This document shows, piece by piece, positions 52,485 to 64,000 of a DNA stretch of 64,000 nt; the stretch's first letter is position 1; each line of letters begins with the position of its first letter. Source of the DNA: Enchytraeus crypticus. Taxonomy: Eukaryota > Annelida > Clitellata > Enchytraeida > Enchytraeidae. The notes under the pieces were generated by a model, which saw only the letters and a program-made list of their open reading frames with translations, ran no database searches and was not told the origin of the DNA. The stretch spans positions 1,085,001 to 1,149,000 of the forward strand of contig CAJHZI010000424.1 in the NCBI GenBank assembly GCA_905160935.1, read 5' to 3'. Made by a program: the position numbers and the translations under genes.

Positions 52485-53835
52485 TTCTTTAAAGTTACCT
52501 TCGTGCAATACCTTAATACCGTGCTATTGAGATTATCTTTGATCCTTTGGAATTCTACTTCATTGCCAGCAAACATACCTTGATCATCCGCAGATATCAC
52601 GTGTTTCAAAATTTACCTCTAAAAAGCTCAAATCTGGTAAAGCTATTGTTAACGTCAGTTTCCTCGCTCGAAAGCCATGTCCGTAACGGGCGAGCCCAAG
52701 ATTTGAACCCTGCACACGCTGATCCGCGGTCGAGTATCTTACCGACATCGCCACTGGCTCCAGCCAATGGCGATCTAACAACCATTTATTCATCAGCACC
52801 TTCCGGCACCTCAATCATAACCGACTCGACATATAGTTTGAAAAGTAGTGATGAAATTCAACATCCTTTTCTTTTCTCCAGTGCTATTTCACCCGCTATA
52901 GAGAAATCTAGCTGATTTATAACTTTTTCCTTTATGATTCAAGTAAAATAAATTAGTTCCCAATAATTTATGGGTAAGCAGGATTTTTTTCTCAGGGAAT
53001 GACGTCTCTGCCCTGTAAATTTTAGTCTAAGCTGAGGAAGGCATAGCGGGCCCACCTCATCATAAGCAGAATCCCCAAGAACCGTATATCAAAAAGGAAT
53101 GTCATAGATGATTTAAAGATCCACTCGTATGAAAAGGAAAACATAAAATAGAGATGAGGGGAGGCGCTATATTCCATGGATCTGCCTGCATGCAATACAC
53201 TATAAGATAACTTCATTAACTTCATATCGGTATGAATATTGTATTGAACTTCCTCGTTTATAACTCAATTGTGTTAAATTAATATTTATCCATATTTTTC
53301 CATAACCAATTTTCAAACTTCGCCAGATTTTCCAGATATCATATTTCATTTACGTCCATGCTTTAAATACGCATAGAGATGTGTCTTTCACAGTAAGATA
53401 TTCATAATATTAAGCTGTTTAGATTATTCTTTGTGTAATTTCCTAGGATTCCTTTATTCTTTCTGAAATGCTTCTTGTCTCTCTTACTGTGAAATTCAAG
53501 TCTGTATTTCTTTAAACTCAGATATCTTTAATCAAGGTTCCATAACAATGTGTCAGTATTTTGTGGAGATCCTAGCAGTTTCTATGGTGTATCCATACTT
53601 TAATGCGATATTATATGATATTTATTGAATATGAGGTTTTAATATTTATAATCTTTACATCCTTCACATTATAATAAGCTTCTTTGGCAATAGTCTTCAG
53701 GATGTACCTCAAAACCGGGGCTGTCATGCCACTCCTAATCCTAAGCATTACTATTTCACTTTCAGCATGCATGTTTTAATCAGGTGCAAATCTCACATCT
53801 CTTTCAGGAATTTACCTTTAATATCACAAATGTCA
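52485..53835 (-). mobile_element. LINE 3' part and tail, second copy of 2155-3480
   Basis: Minus strand encodes SADDQGMFAGNEVEFQRIKD near 52500-52590, the RT FADD region. From there to 53835 the order and sequence follow 2155-3480, except for a SINE inserted at 52622-52775. Heavily mutated. Confidence 0.6.
52622..52775 (-). repeat. tRNA-derived SINE (family 1) inserted in LINE copy
   Basis: Box B GGTTCAAATC(T) and box A TGGCGATGTCGGTAAG on the minus strand. The SINE is absent from the corresponding site in the first LINE copy (near 2282), giving an empty-site comparison. Confidence 0.8.
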
Positions 53836-54648
53836 GGTGGTGTTCTACCTCAACAAGGCTAACCTCACCCGAAACAGACGCTAAATCCTAAAATGTCCTA
53901 CTTCAATGGATTTAGCAGCTGACCTCGTAATTAAACTACACTAATCTAAAGACCCCGACCTTTCACGGATTTACTAACAGACCACGGTATTTAATATTTA
54001 ATTATTTTAATTTAAACTAAAACGCGAATTTAGTACAGATCAAGGAAATAAAGAAAAATCCAAATAGATAACATCAACGAAAAGTTAAGTAAGTTTAAAT
54101 CGACTGTCCTTATGATGAATCCAAAATATTCACATACACGTTTAACTAGGAACACTAAAACGCCTTTACTTGATATAAAATCAACGAAAATACAATACCT
54201 AGCTCTATCTAATTAACGCGTCAAAACATAAATTCCACTATGGAAATGCTAACTGATTATTTCCTCAATAACTGCGTTAGTTTGCTACAATCGTACTTCG
54301 GGAACTCCTTCCTTTGATCAACTATTAATCGACTCTTGGATATCATCTAAGGATTATCCAACACTGTTCTATAACAGTCTAATACTTTCGATCCTTCTAA
54401 TCCTCTATCCAAACTAACACGTGGAATCTCCTCTACAACTTCTTCTCGTGACCTTCACCTTCCTCTTCTCTCAACAAGAGCCCATTAGCTCCGCCCACTC
54501 TCGTGACGTCATAAGCTTAACTAACTTCTAAACTCCCTAATAATAAAAATACTAAAATCAGTCAAAATAATATTAGATAACTTTCCATATATATAAATAA
54601 TATAAGTAATCTGACTATACAAAATATCAGGGCATAATTCCCTGACAA
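53836..54648. mobile_element. Insertion in LINE copy, possible DNA transposon of unknown class
   Basis: The first copy of the repeat runs without interruption from TTCAATATC to TACCCATTCATC (3479-3500), while here about 810 bp are inserted between the same words. The insert begins ACAAATGTCAGGTGG and ends ATTCCCTGACAATC, so short inverted TGTCAGG/CCTGACA termini are possible. No coding region. Confidence 0.5.
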
Positions 54649-54765
54649 TCAACCCATTCATCAATACCATTCTTCACCTCAATCGTTAGCGCTCGATATG
54701 AGGTTGAAAATTAGAGGAGCAATGGAACATAGTTGTCTTACCCAACCCTATTTCGTTTACGACCA

Positions 54766-55050
54766 TTTGGGATCGGATTGGGAGCGTAACGGTTTGAGTG
54801 CTCACCACGGCTACAAGTGGCCTGGGTTCAAAGCCCAGGTCAGTCAAGTAGTGATGGATATCCCCTAGGGCCCGTGGAAGGTTAATCTTGTATCGGAGCT
54901 TGTTGCCGATTGTCGCTTTAAATAGCAAAGATATGAGTAACCATGGGAAGGATTAATATTAACCTACCAGGAACCTCTCAAGAGGTCTCAAAGCGCGGAC
55001 ACCGGCCATGACACCTCTTTAGAAATTGTGTGAGGTTATTATTATTATTA
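54766..55050 (+). repeat. tRNA-derived SINE (family 2), near full length
   Basis: Box A region GGGAGCGTAACGGTTTGAGT, box B GGGTTCAAAGC, then the uninterrupted body used to define the other copies, with an ATT tail at 55037-55068. Confidence 0.8.
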
Positions 55051-55234
55051 ACACTATTATTATTAACTGGTGGTGAATTTTGACTACTACGTTCTGATTC
55101 ATGTAGATATTTAAAACTAATATGCTATCTCTCCAGTTACCTCCCATCTTTTTCATGATCTATAATATAGCATCAAGTCTACGTGTTCAAAATCAACAAA
55201 ATGTATGAAGATGTCATGTCTACGTTGTCTGCTA

Positions 55235-55371
55235 AAAAAGCTGGTAATACTAATGTTAACGACAGTTTCCTCACTCGAAAGCGATATCAGTGACGGGAGA
55301 GCCCAAGATTTGAACCCCGCACGTATTGATCCGCGGTCGAATATCTTAACGACATCACCATTGGCTCTAGC
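55235..55371 (-). repeat. tRNA-derived SINE (family 1)
   Basis: The minus strand carries box B GGGTTCAAATCTTGG and a changed box A. Fourth minus-strand copy in the window. Confidence 0.75.
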
Positions 55372-55379
55372 TGTTGAGA

Positions 55380-56560
55380 TAAAATTTCTAATATAAGTTC
55401 CAGGTAAGTTCACATAACTCGCACTACGCCTTTTTCTTTTGTATCACATCCCTCTCGAAAAGCAAACTCATGCCTTATTTGATTTTGCTTGAACCTGGTC
55501 ATATTGAATGGAATCACTTAATACTGTTAATAAGATTTTAGAAGAATTTAATATCAAGCTCTCAGTTCTATAGCCGGAATGCTGCAAGGCTTTATTTAAT
55601 TTATAGAAAGTTCTCACAATTAAAATTGTGATTGCTTCAGACTGTTTAAACATACTTTATTAATAAAGCTTGACTAGAGTCAGAGACTTTCTCTCATTTA
55701 TACGGCAACAAAATATTTTATTATTCGCAGTGAGTAGTTTTTTAATCTCTCTGAATACACAAATCATACGTTAGCATTTATATCCTTGTATATAAAAAGA
55801 CTATTTGTCTGAATAGTTCGCTACCTCTATTCCAAAGTTAGCATTGCTGATGGTCAGTCTATTGGAGTCCTTTACACTTTCTCTGACAAATCTGGTTATC
55901 ATTTCAGATCAACTTGATGCTTTTTACTTTGGTATATAAAGTTTAAAGGTCCACTTGTTTGTGGACTTGAGAGGAAAACGAAGGAGAGAGAATAACGGAG
56001 ACGTTATAGTTCTATACCATGGACCTGCAGAAGTTAGTATATTAGAGGGAGATCATAACAATATTGAGGAATTTGACTTGTTAAGGTTCTCTATCATTAC
56101 CAACAACTTTTTTACTGCACAAAATAGTTACTACAAAGGTTTAAGTATGAATTCGGAAGGTGATATTTCTAACAACTGGGACTGTATTGATATTTAAAGC
56201 AAATATTAAATTCAGGATATGTACTCAATGTGTTTAGAAATGTGTCAATAGTTTTAGAAATCATTGTCAAATGACACTGCCTTAGCTTAATAATATATAT
56301 GAGTAGGCCTACCTTATAAAATATAAATGTACCAATAAAGTGATGACTAATATATTTATTTCAACTTTGACCATTTTTCGTGTGTGTATTCCAAGTTTAT
56401 GTTAATTTTTTGAAGGTTATGTGCATTTGTTTGACCCTGTATGTTTCTGCTACAATATATTTGGTGGTATAATGATTATATTATATTTAATAACTGTAAC
56501 TAACATCTCCCTCCGACGAATTCCGTTCCATCTCATATCTGTAACACTCTCCGTTTAACT
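55380..56560. other. AT-rich DNA with a LINE 3' end trace
   Basis: At 55945-56035 the plus strand resembles the terminal coding end of the LINE at 1-488 (GAGGAAAACGAAGGAGAGAG then ACCATGGACCTGC). The short frame 55955-56197 crossing it has no recognised domain. Nothing else is supported. Confidence 0.5.
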
Positions 56561-56561
56561 T

Positions 56562-56621
56562 TCTCCCTATCTCCTTCTCTCCTTCTCTCTTTCTCTTCCT
56601 CTCTCTCTCTTTCTTTCTCTC

Positions 56622-56652
<31 letters not shown>

Positions 56653-56665
56653 TTGTTTCTTTCAC
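56562..56665. repeat. (CT)n microsatellite
   Basis: Interrupted CT/CTTT repeat just downstream (in transcription sense) of the LRR exon at 56741-57545. Confidence 0.9.
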
Positions 56666-56740
56666 TTTCTGTGGAAGTATTTTATTTATTTAAAAATATT
56701 CTGTTTGGGAGAAAAGCTAATCTCAATAAAACAGTATTAT

Positions 56741-57545
56741 TTAACTATTGAGACAACCTAGAAGCAATACCTTGAGTGACTCGTTCTTTAGTCGATTAGC
56801 GGCGATGTACAAGCCTACCAAGCTGCTCTGAAGAGCTTCAAATACTTGCAGAGCTGGAGCAAGCATAGATAATAAGTTTCCACTAAGATATAAAATAGAT
56901 AATCTTTTAATAGAAGCCAATGGAATTAAATCATCATCTTCTAAATTATTGTTGCTCAAATCCAAATAAAATAAACCAGTCAATCCGGATAAAGCTGTCA
57001 TATCAATGGAATATATTTGATTATAACTTAAGCTAAGGTTTCTCAGCGTTAGAAGACCTACTAGAGCCTGCGCAGGAAGACTTTCAATACGATTTCTGTT
57101 AAGATCGAAAAGTTCAAGAGAAGTAATATTATGCAATGCCACAGATGCTGATTCGTTTAGTTTGTTCCCATTTAGATAGAGTTTCTGAAGATTTATTATA
57201 GTATTGCTGGTCAATGGGATATAAGTCAACCGATTCATCGATAGGTCGACTTTCATAAAAGACTTTATATAGGCAAATGTATCAGATGCTATCTCCTCTA
57301 TGTGGTTATTGCTTACAATTAAATTTACTAGCAAATCAAGCCCAGTGAGTATTTCCTTTCTAAGGTTCTTCAGTTTATTATTTGACAGATCCAGTTCTGC
57401 CATATATTGAGTTGCAGGGGTTTGAAATAAATTGTCCGGCAAATCGAGGAGATTGTTATTCGATAAGTTAATTTGCGAGATCCTATAAAGCAGTTTAGTT
57501 GAAAAAGTCTGTTCAAATGTTAGTAGATACAGAAATTTAAACCTA
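56741..57545 (-). CDS. Leucine-rich-repeat exon (receptor-like), partial gene
   Basis: The minus-strand frame encodes about nine extracellular-type LRRs without a break: ISQINLSNNNLLDLPDNLF, MAELDLSNNKLKNL, LQKLYLNGNKLNESA, LRNLSLSYNQIYSID, LFYLDLSNNNLEDDDL and more. An acceptor-like CTTAG lies just before the frame near 57546-57550 and a possible GT donor near 56765 (GGTTGTCTC), upstream of the stop at 56741; both are weak inferences. No signal peptide, cap or membrane segment is in this exon. It could be an upstream exon of the pseudogene at 26828-28555 (then with the Polinton in the intron) or a separate paralogue. Confidence 0.6.
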
Positions 57546-57599
57546 AGAGTCAAAGTTTTCAGTCCGATTCAGCATGTCAAGTTCTTAGTTCTTAATATG

Positions 57600-57787
57600 T
57601 GAATATTTAACGTCTATTCTTACAACAGATTGTAATATCGTATACCATGCGCTTAATGTAGGGCTTCTTCTGACATAATGTTATCTTTATAAATTATAAT
57701 GAATTCAATACTACAATAGAAGGCCTTTTTTAATATTAATTTCACTAACCGCATGGTGATGATATGCAGACTCTATGCATATATAGA
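57600..57787. other. AT-rich flank, nothing recognised
   Basis: Short noncoding stretch between the LRR exon and the next element. Confidence 0.4.
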
Positions 57788-58583
57788 CTGGGGCATAAAA
57801 TAATCCCCTAGCGAAATCTTAATAGCATTAATAAAACAAAAAAATATTTTAACGAAATTTTCAGAGCTTCTAGACGAGGAGGTTCTGCATAGCCTACATC
57901 ATGTAAATTTTGTGAAAAATATTCAGTACTAACAAAATTGCAGCGGTTCTACGTAAAAGTGCAAAATTGGCTTAAATTTTAACTAGTCTAAATTTAAAAA
58001 GTAACGGAATTTTTTTAATTTAGGAATATTTTTACCAGAAGAAAGAATTATAATATTTTGTTAGTTAGAGCATTTTAAATTTAATTGTATGCTTCCAGCT
58101 TTTCAGTTCAGATGCAATACAACATCAGAAATCGTCTGCCAAAGCAGACACTGCCTAGGCCGCTGCAGCACTGAGAAAACAGTAAGCAAATTAACGTGAC
58201 AAAATAATAAGTTTGGCCTGGCCGTAAGAGACAATCAATGGAGCTATTCATGCACTTCGAAAAGACCGCAGGCATGTGTTCAAGACGAGGGTGGTCATTT
58301 TGAGTATCTACTGAATAAATGTCGCGATCCAAAAGTATGCGGCTCTTTTCATGTCGTTAATTACTTAAAAAGGAACGACTGACTCTTCCAAAAACCTTGT
58401 TAAAATTCTTTTTAGCACTGTCTCGTAAACACGCTGATATGTTGGTACCACTAAAATATTTCACTAAATTTGCAGAATATAGTAGAAATTCCTCCTCCAA
58501 AAGTTATGGCAATTTATTACAAATATTTTGAGTTTTCTCAAAGTTATTGAGATTTCGCTTGTGGTTTACTTTGTTTGCCCCAG
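57788..58583. mobile_element. Mariner-like or MITE element (CTGGGGCA ends)
   Basis: The left end CTGGGGCATAAAATAATCCC and right end GTTTGCCCCAG (to 58583, followed by TA) are inverted, and the similarity continues inward (GCGAAATCTTA against GAGATTTCGC). The interior has a minus-strand frame without recognised catalytic motifs. Confidence 0.6.
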
Positions 58584-59096
58584 TATGTTCATGTAATTAG
58601 AGACAAAAATAAAACTCAATTGAAAACCTTGCAAAAAAAAAAAAAACTTCATACTCAAATGTCAAATATGCTCAGTAGTTAGCATGTACAGTATAGACCC
58701 TTCTCATAACTTGTTGATAATATACATGTATAGGTACATGAACATTTACATGTATAGGCTTACATAAATTCATACACTTCTACAACATGCGTGCAATGAC
58801 ATATGTAATAATATATGATCATTAAAAGCTTCTGATAAATATAAGTATTCATTTATTTGAAATATAATTTCCAATTTTTTCTACATATAGTATTTAATTT
58901 GGTATTTAGAATTACACAAATTAAATTATACTTTAATTGCAAATAATAGTAGTCCTAAATATCAATTGCATCCTGCTATCTCACTAATATAATTGGTCTT
59001 GAATATTTTATTTCGAAAAATATATCTATGGTACTCATATATAGGCTATATACGTATAGGCCTATTATATATATATATATATATAATATTATACTG

Positions 59097-59140
<44 letters not shown>

Positions 59141-59635
59141 AATTATTGCTAAAATATTGAGAGCTTAAGATATTATTTTATTATTCCTATGATATATGTT
59201 AAAAAAATACACTATTATAAGCATAATTCTAACTTTTCCAATATCTGGAGGATAATGTAGTAGCATTATATACCATATAATAGGTGAGGAATGGCCTGCA
59301 TACCTAGAAATTTTAGTAGAACTTCAGAAGGAACTGAAGTGCCAAAAATATATAATACTATATTCGAATTGCAATAACAAATGTCATAGATACATTCCAT
59401 GATCAGATAACAGATTTGAAACTGACGAGTGAAAAGCCAAATACATGTAGTTTAGTTTATTCAATCCAATGAATTTATTTCCCTTAGCTTCGGGTAATCT
59501 TATCAAATATCCTATCCAACTTAACCTTTTTTTCCTATAATTTCACTTCAAGGAGTTTCTTTAGTCCTTTCAAATATTTCTTCATCTTTGATTATGTATG
59601 GATAGTATATATTAAATAGATTTCTCATCAAGTTT
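58584..59635. other. AT-rich DNA with (TA)n and (GA)n tracts
   Basis: A (TA)n then (GA)n tract at 59068-59140. No open frame or repeat partner is supported elsewhere. Confidence 0.45.
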
Positions 59636-59639
59636 CTAA

Positions 59640-60520
59640 TGGAAGTGTATGGAAGTGTACAGTACAGGTATTTGGCCAGACGACTTTACCAAGTCAGTGA
59701 TGATTCCAATTCCCAAAAAAGCCAATGCTGTGGAGTGTTCGGATTACAAAACAATCAGCTTAATACCTCATGCATCGAAGATCTTATTAAAGATAGTAAA
59801 TAATCGCATTCAGTCAAAAGCAGAGATGATACTAAGCAAGACACAATTTGATTTTAGGATAGGATGCGGCACAAGAGAAGCAATAGGAGTAATGCGGGTT
59901 CTTTGCGAAAGAAGCTTAGAATATGGTAATGACGTTTTTGTATGCTTTGTAGACTACGAGAAGGCATTTGACAGGATTGATTGGACAACGATGAAGAATA
60001 TCTTAAAAAGAATAGGAATTGACTGGAGAGATACAAGACTAATTTTGAACTTGTACATGAATCAAAGAGCAGTAATCAAAATCCAACAGAATACTCAGAA
60101 GAAGGTGAAATAGGACGTGTAGAAAGACAAGGTTGTAGCATTTCGCCGCTGCTGTTTAACATTTACGCTGAGGCAATAATGGAGGAAGCCATGGAAGACT
60201 TGGAAGAAGGAATAAAAGTAGGAGGGAATTTGTTACAAGATGTACGATTTGCAGATGACCAAGGAATGGTAGCGGGCAGCGAGATTGAATTGCAGAAGAT
60301 AATGGATAGGCTGATTGATACGGCCCTAAGACATGGCATGAAGATAAATATATAAAAGAACAAGGTTATGAGAGTGTCCAATAATAAACGTGAAGTTAAT
60401 ATCACAATAAATGGTACGAAATTGGAACAGGTAAGGAGTTTCAAATATTTGGGTCATACTATAACCGATGATGGCAAATGTGCGACAGAAATATGCAGTA
60501 GGATTTATAATACTTTGATG
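59640..60520 (+). mobile_element. LINE reverse transcriptase, palm region, near-intact frames
   Basis: The best RT in the window. In order: GIWPDDFTKSVMIPIPKKAN (59670), YKTISLIPHASKILLKIV, QFDFRIGCGTREAIGVMRVL, VCFVDYEKAFDRIDW (motif A, 59941), then after a frame change near 60105 GCSISPLLFNIYAEAIMEEA (motif B) and VRFADDQGMVAG (the FADD catalytic box, 60244), and FKYLGHTITDDGKC (60440). One stop near 60355 and the frame change at about 60105 separate them. Truncated at 60510 by AT-rich DNA. Confidence 0.85.
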
Positions 60521-61295
60521 TTTTTCTCTATTATTATTATATTACTAATATTTGTTTTCTATCTTAATGTGTCTCTGTATTTAATTCAACTATTAATAAA
60601 ATATACATATTGAATTCTTTAATTCATATTTTCCAATTAATTTAATAATATAACGAACACAGAAATGACACATACAATAATACGATAATAATGTAAGGTC
60701 CAAAAACAATATTTAGTTACCCTGGCCTCTACTCAGCCAACGCTACCTAGTACTCTACATTTAACATGTGTAGGCCGCTGAGAAATTATAATTAGAGACT
60801 AGAGCAAATCAATATTAATTTAAGGATTAAGGAAATAAAAAGGTAAAGCTTTCAAGTAGACCTTAATAAGGAACTACGCTGTCCTCTACAGTATATTACT
60901 AATGACGATATAACCTGCACTAAAACTTTGTAAACCACTGTTCGCAGAAATATTAATATTTCAACCATCAAGCACTCTACAATCCTTCACTAAATAACCA
61001 TCAAAAGTATTCAATTTATCTTCCAATTCTCCATTGGATATATCAGAGATCACAGAAGGCTCTGACACTTCATCATCCCCTAAGCGACGTATCAAACTAT
61101 TTCTAACTCTTAAAAACACGTGCTTCTCTTGCACACAACACGGCACCACGTCATCAACAGCAAGACGAAGCCCAAACCGGAAGTCTCGTTAATACGTCAC
61201 TAAAGAAATTGACGTAAACAAGACTTTTTGTCAACACCTTAAACATAGAACAACAACAACACTAGTAGGCCTATAACTAATGCGACACAACAGTT
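60521..61295. other. Unassigned AT-rich DNA
   Basis: No gene or repeat partner could be firmly supported. General make-up resembles the non-coding insert at 53836-54648, but no alignment was possible by eye. Confidence 0.4.
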
Positions 61296-61550
61296 TGCAC
61301 AAGCAAAAGCGGCCTTTGGTAGCAGAAAAGAACTATTAACAAAAAGTGTAGAGAAAGAAACAAAGATAAAGATAGTGAAAACTTTGGTTTGGACCACGCT
61401 ATTGTATGGATGTGAAACATAGACCTTAAGAAAGGAAGATATTAGGAAACTGGAGACATTTTAAATGTGGATTTGGAGAAGAATGGAGAAGATTAGCTGG
61501 ACTCAAAAGGTTACAAATGAGGAAGTCCTGGAGAGAGTTGGCACACCGAT
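61296..61550 (+). mobile_element. LINE fragment, RT C-terminal tail
   Basis: Matches 1-260 and 47573-47830 closely (GCACAAGCAAAAGCGGCCTT at 61297; LYGCET and the WIWRRMEKISWTQKVTNEEV coding block), ending abruptly near 61545 after GAGAGAGTTGGCACA. Confidence 0.8.
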
Positions 61551-62254
61551 GGCATTTTTCAGGTTGGCCAGATCTAAGAGCTTTTGGGAATTGTTATGTA
61601 AATTTAAGAATGCTCGCTGACGTAAAGATATTAGACGTTCAAAAGGCGTATGTATTCTTGCCATCTCATAGATGTCAGTCAGTGGTGTATTCATTCCTAC
61701 ATCACGATTGAATATGAGGGCTCTCCTCTAGGCCAGCACGAGGTGCTTCACGGCTTTCATGCCCCAGTCAGTTAACGCCGTGGCTCCTTGTTCAAAAACT
61801 GGCCTGAAGACTTGCTTATTGACACGCACATGAATTTTCCTCTTGGCATCCCAGCCTTTTCTTCTGAGCATCATCGGTAGGCAGGTGCTCTGATCGGCGA
61901 TGGTTACCTGGTTTTAGCAGTGCGTAGTAAATTGAGTAGTTTTCCCTAAGTTGTTACAGACTTTGGTAGCTTGAGACTGTTTTGATAGATTCAGATTCTA
62001 ATATAATATTTAATGTTTAATAGAGTATATCATGCTAAAGTATCTCTATACTTTACAATAGTTAGAGGAAAAGCAAGCAAATACAATAAAATGCAATCAG
62101 TAAAAATCACAAAAATATCAAAAACCAAAATGTAAAATATCTTAAATATTGCAATCTGAGAAATTTAAGAGTGAGCAGAATATAAATGGAATTATCTAGC
62201 AAAAAGATGTGTCTTAAGACTCTTTTTAAAGCTATCAGGTTTATCAGAATGTTT
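61551..62254. other. Unassigned DNA
   Basis: 61551-61930 has higher GC than its surroundings and an open minus frame (61503-61694), which suggests old coding sequence of a mobile element; no family was recognised. 61930-62254 shows nothing. Confidence 0.35.
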
Positions 62255-63610
62255 TATAAATTATGGAAGTTCATTCCACAATTTGGGACCTGCTACAGGA
62301 AACGACTTGTCACCATAAGAAACTATACGGCATTTAAGAACAGCGAGTTTACCTGACTCTACAGATCGTAAGTTTTTCCTTACCCAACAAGAACTTAATG
62401 GTATACAATAGTCAGAAACATAAGACGGGGCTGAGTTAGTCAGGCATTTGAACGTGGTAGGGCAGGATTTTAATTCGATCCGTTCTGGAATTTTAGACCA
62501 ATGAAGTTTCTGTAGCAAAGGTGTAGCCAAATCAGAGCGCCTCGCACGAAGAACTAATCTTGCAGCTGCATTCTGAATTCTTTGCAGTCTATCAATTACC
62601 GATTTATTGCAACATAAGAACAGACTATTAAAATAATCCAGCCTTGAGGAAAGAAAGGCATGAATAAGAATTTATGTGGAAGAATCAGACAAACATGGTC
62701 TAATACTCCATAACTGGCGGATTTGAAAGATTTGAAAGAAACACGAAGAATATAATTTCTTAGAATGCTGCTCAAAGTTCAGGTTAGAGTCTAAGACAAC
62801 ACCAAGATTACCAACAGTGTTCACAACAGGTACATTTGCTTCACCCAATGCAATCGAAGTTATATTAATTTCATTGAGTTAGCGCTGAGAGCCAAATATA
62901 ATTATTTCTGTTTTAGAAGCATTAAGAACCAGTTTGTTATTAAACATCCAAGACTGACGATCAGTAAAACACCTTTTTATCTTAACAATAGCAGAATCAA
63001 CTTCATGTGAATTAAAATACAAGTAATTCTGAGTATCATCCGCATACATGTGACCATTTAGACCATTTCTCTCAATGATGTCAAGTACATCAGCAGTATA
63101 TAGCACAAATAAAATGGTGCCATGAACAGATCATTGTGGTACACCACATGCCAAAGATGAAACATTAGAAACCCCACCTCCAGAAAAAACAACCTGAGTA
63201 CGATCAAGTAAATAAGAACGGAACCAATCAAGAGCCGTGTTAGATATACCAAAGGATTTATTTAATCTAGCTAGCAATATGCCATGGTCTACAGTATCAA
63301 AAGCAGCGCTGAGACCAAGCATCATAAGAAGAGTGAGCTGACCCCTATCAACTGCCATTGATATGTCTGAAGTCACTTTAAGAAGTGCAGACTCAGTGGA
63401 GAAGATAGCATTTAGTCTTCCATGGCTTCCTCCATCATTGCCTTAGAAATACTACGAGATGGAATGTTAATAGAGGATTTATCAGAAAAACTAGAGCGCA
63501 CGGTTACAATTTTATTAGAAAAGTAATCAGATATGACTTGGGCTTTCAAAGTTAAGGAGCCAGATGACAATTCATTCCTTTGAAGGATGGAAGATACAAC
63601 AACAGTCTTA
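62255..63610 (-). mobile_element. CR1/L2-like LINE, RT and C-terminus
   Basis: The minus strand carries, from high to low coordinate: VISDYFSNKIVTVRSSF (linker), LTLLMMLGLSAAFDTVDH with GILLARL (motif A), FRSYLLDRTQVV, ACGVPQ (motif B), MYADDTQNYLYFN (the catalytic YADD box is intact), NKLVLNASKTEIIIFG, and the end LQKLHWSKIPERIELK with PVAGPKLWNELP. Frames change several times and a piece between 63410 and 63450 is foreign. Inactive. Confidence 0.8.
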
Positions 63611-63679
63611 TACGTTGTACTATTTTACTTTATCATTATGTGCATTTTTAGTTGGAGTCAGTGCATATAGTATTGAGTT

Positions 63680-63726
63680 GTAGTAAAGATCTATTCTATC
63701 TCTCTCTCTTTCTCTCTTTCTCTCTA

Positions 63727-63759
<33 letters not shown>

Positions 63760-63779
63760 CGCTCTCTCTCTCTCTCTCA
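63680..63779. repeat. (CT)n microsatellite, inverted partner of 6274-6335
   Basis: Interrupted CT repeat beside the duplicated LRR exon, mirroring the GA tract of the other copy. Confidence 0.85.
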
Positions 63780-63923
63780 GTACGGTGGACGTAGAAAGAC
63801 CTATACAATATTCTTATTTATTAATTAATCGCTTATATTTTGATGACTTTTATTGATTTTATTTCACTGGCATGGAGATATGGATATCTAGGTTGATTGA
63901 CTGATGATAATCTTGTTTCATAG

Positions 63924-64000
63924 GCTAATGCTTTTTCCGGTCTCAGAGTGAGAACTCTCTCCATGGAATCTCTTATGATTCGCTCCGTCAGTGAGGACGC
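63924..64000 (+). CDS. Leucine-rich-repeat exon start, runs off the window
   Basis: Reverse-orientation duplicate of the exon at 5556-6119. A good acceptor (AATCTTGTTTCATAG, pyrimidine-rich) ends at 63923, followed by coding text ANAFSGLRVRTLSMESLMIR and SVSEDA, which matches the other copy residue for residue except for a few. The rest of the exon lies outside the window. Confidence 0.65.

Noticed and set aside
55955-56197. 80-codon open frame downstream of LINE debris
   Set aside because: Its first part is the LINE 3' end in a shifted frame; the remainder has no recognisable feature.

Overview
This window is animal (metazoan) DNA, A+T-rich and crowded with dispersed repeats. Non-LTR retrotransposon pieces, Tc1/mariner-type elements, two tRNA-derived SINE families, long (TA)n and (GA)n tracts, and LRR-receptor exons with splice-like borders all point to an invertebrate. 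An arthropod, perhaps a crustacean, is plausible but not provable from the sequence. No housekeeping gene is visible.

The centrepiece is an integrated 17,014-bp Polinton/adintovirus-like element at 30487-47500. It has 173-bp terminal inverted repeats (30487-30659 and 47328-47500), each of which folds back on itself, and a 6-bp TATATA target duplication. From left to right it carries: an unknown 259-residue protein; a doubtful small ORF; four interspersed palindromes; a broken zinc-finger ORF; a protein-primed family-B DNA polymerase with an embedded HNH module (broken); a small zinc-finger gene (frameshifted); an acidic Cys-rich protein; an antisense H-type-lectin-like gene; a packaging ATPase; a small conserved protein; a phospholipase A2-integrase fusion; a coiled-coil protein; penton; a small protein; the major capsid protein (one in-frame stop); a pX-like protein; an adenain-type protease; a two-helix membrane protein; and a phage-fibre-like protein. 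Nearly all of these ORFs, including the antisense one, start in the context TAAATG, most often TAATAAATG. This resembles the initiator of poxvirus late promoters and is the most interesting unexplained signal in the window. The near-identical TIRs and mostly open frames suggest a fairly young insertion that has begun to decay.

Around it lies a small LRR-receptor family: exons on the minus strand at 5556-6119, 26828-28555 (a pseudogene with in-frame stops, LRRCT and C-terminal hydrophobic tail) and 56741-57545, and a plus-strand exon entering the right edge at 63924. The first and last belong to an inverted duplication about 57 kb apart.

The remainder is transposon debris: RTE-like, CR1/L2-like and RLE-type LINE fragments; a pogo-like element nested in a mariner relic (8476-10597); a hAT-like non-autonomous element nested in a SINE (19786-21051); several mariner elements with visible TIRs; minisatellites at 15474-15950 and 23525-24125; and a long CCCA/CCTA tract at 49690-50480. 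Comparisons were made by eye; no alignment or database search was run.
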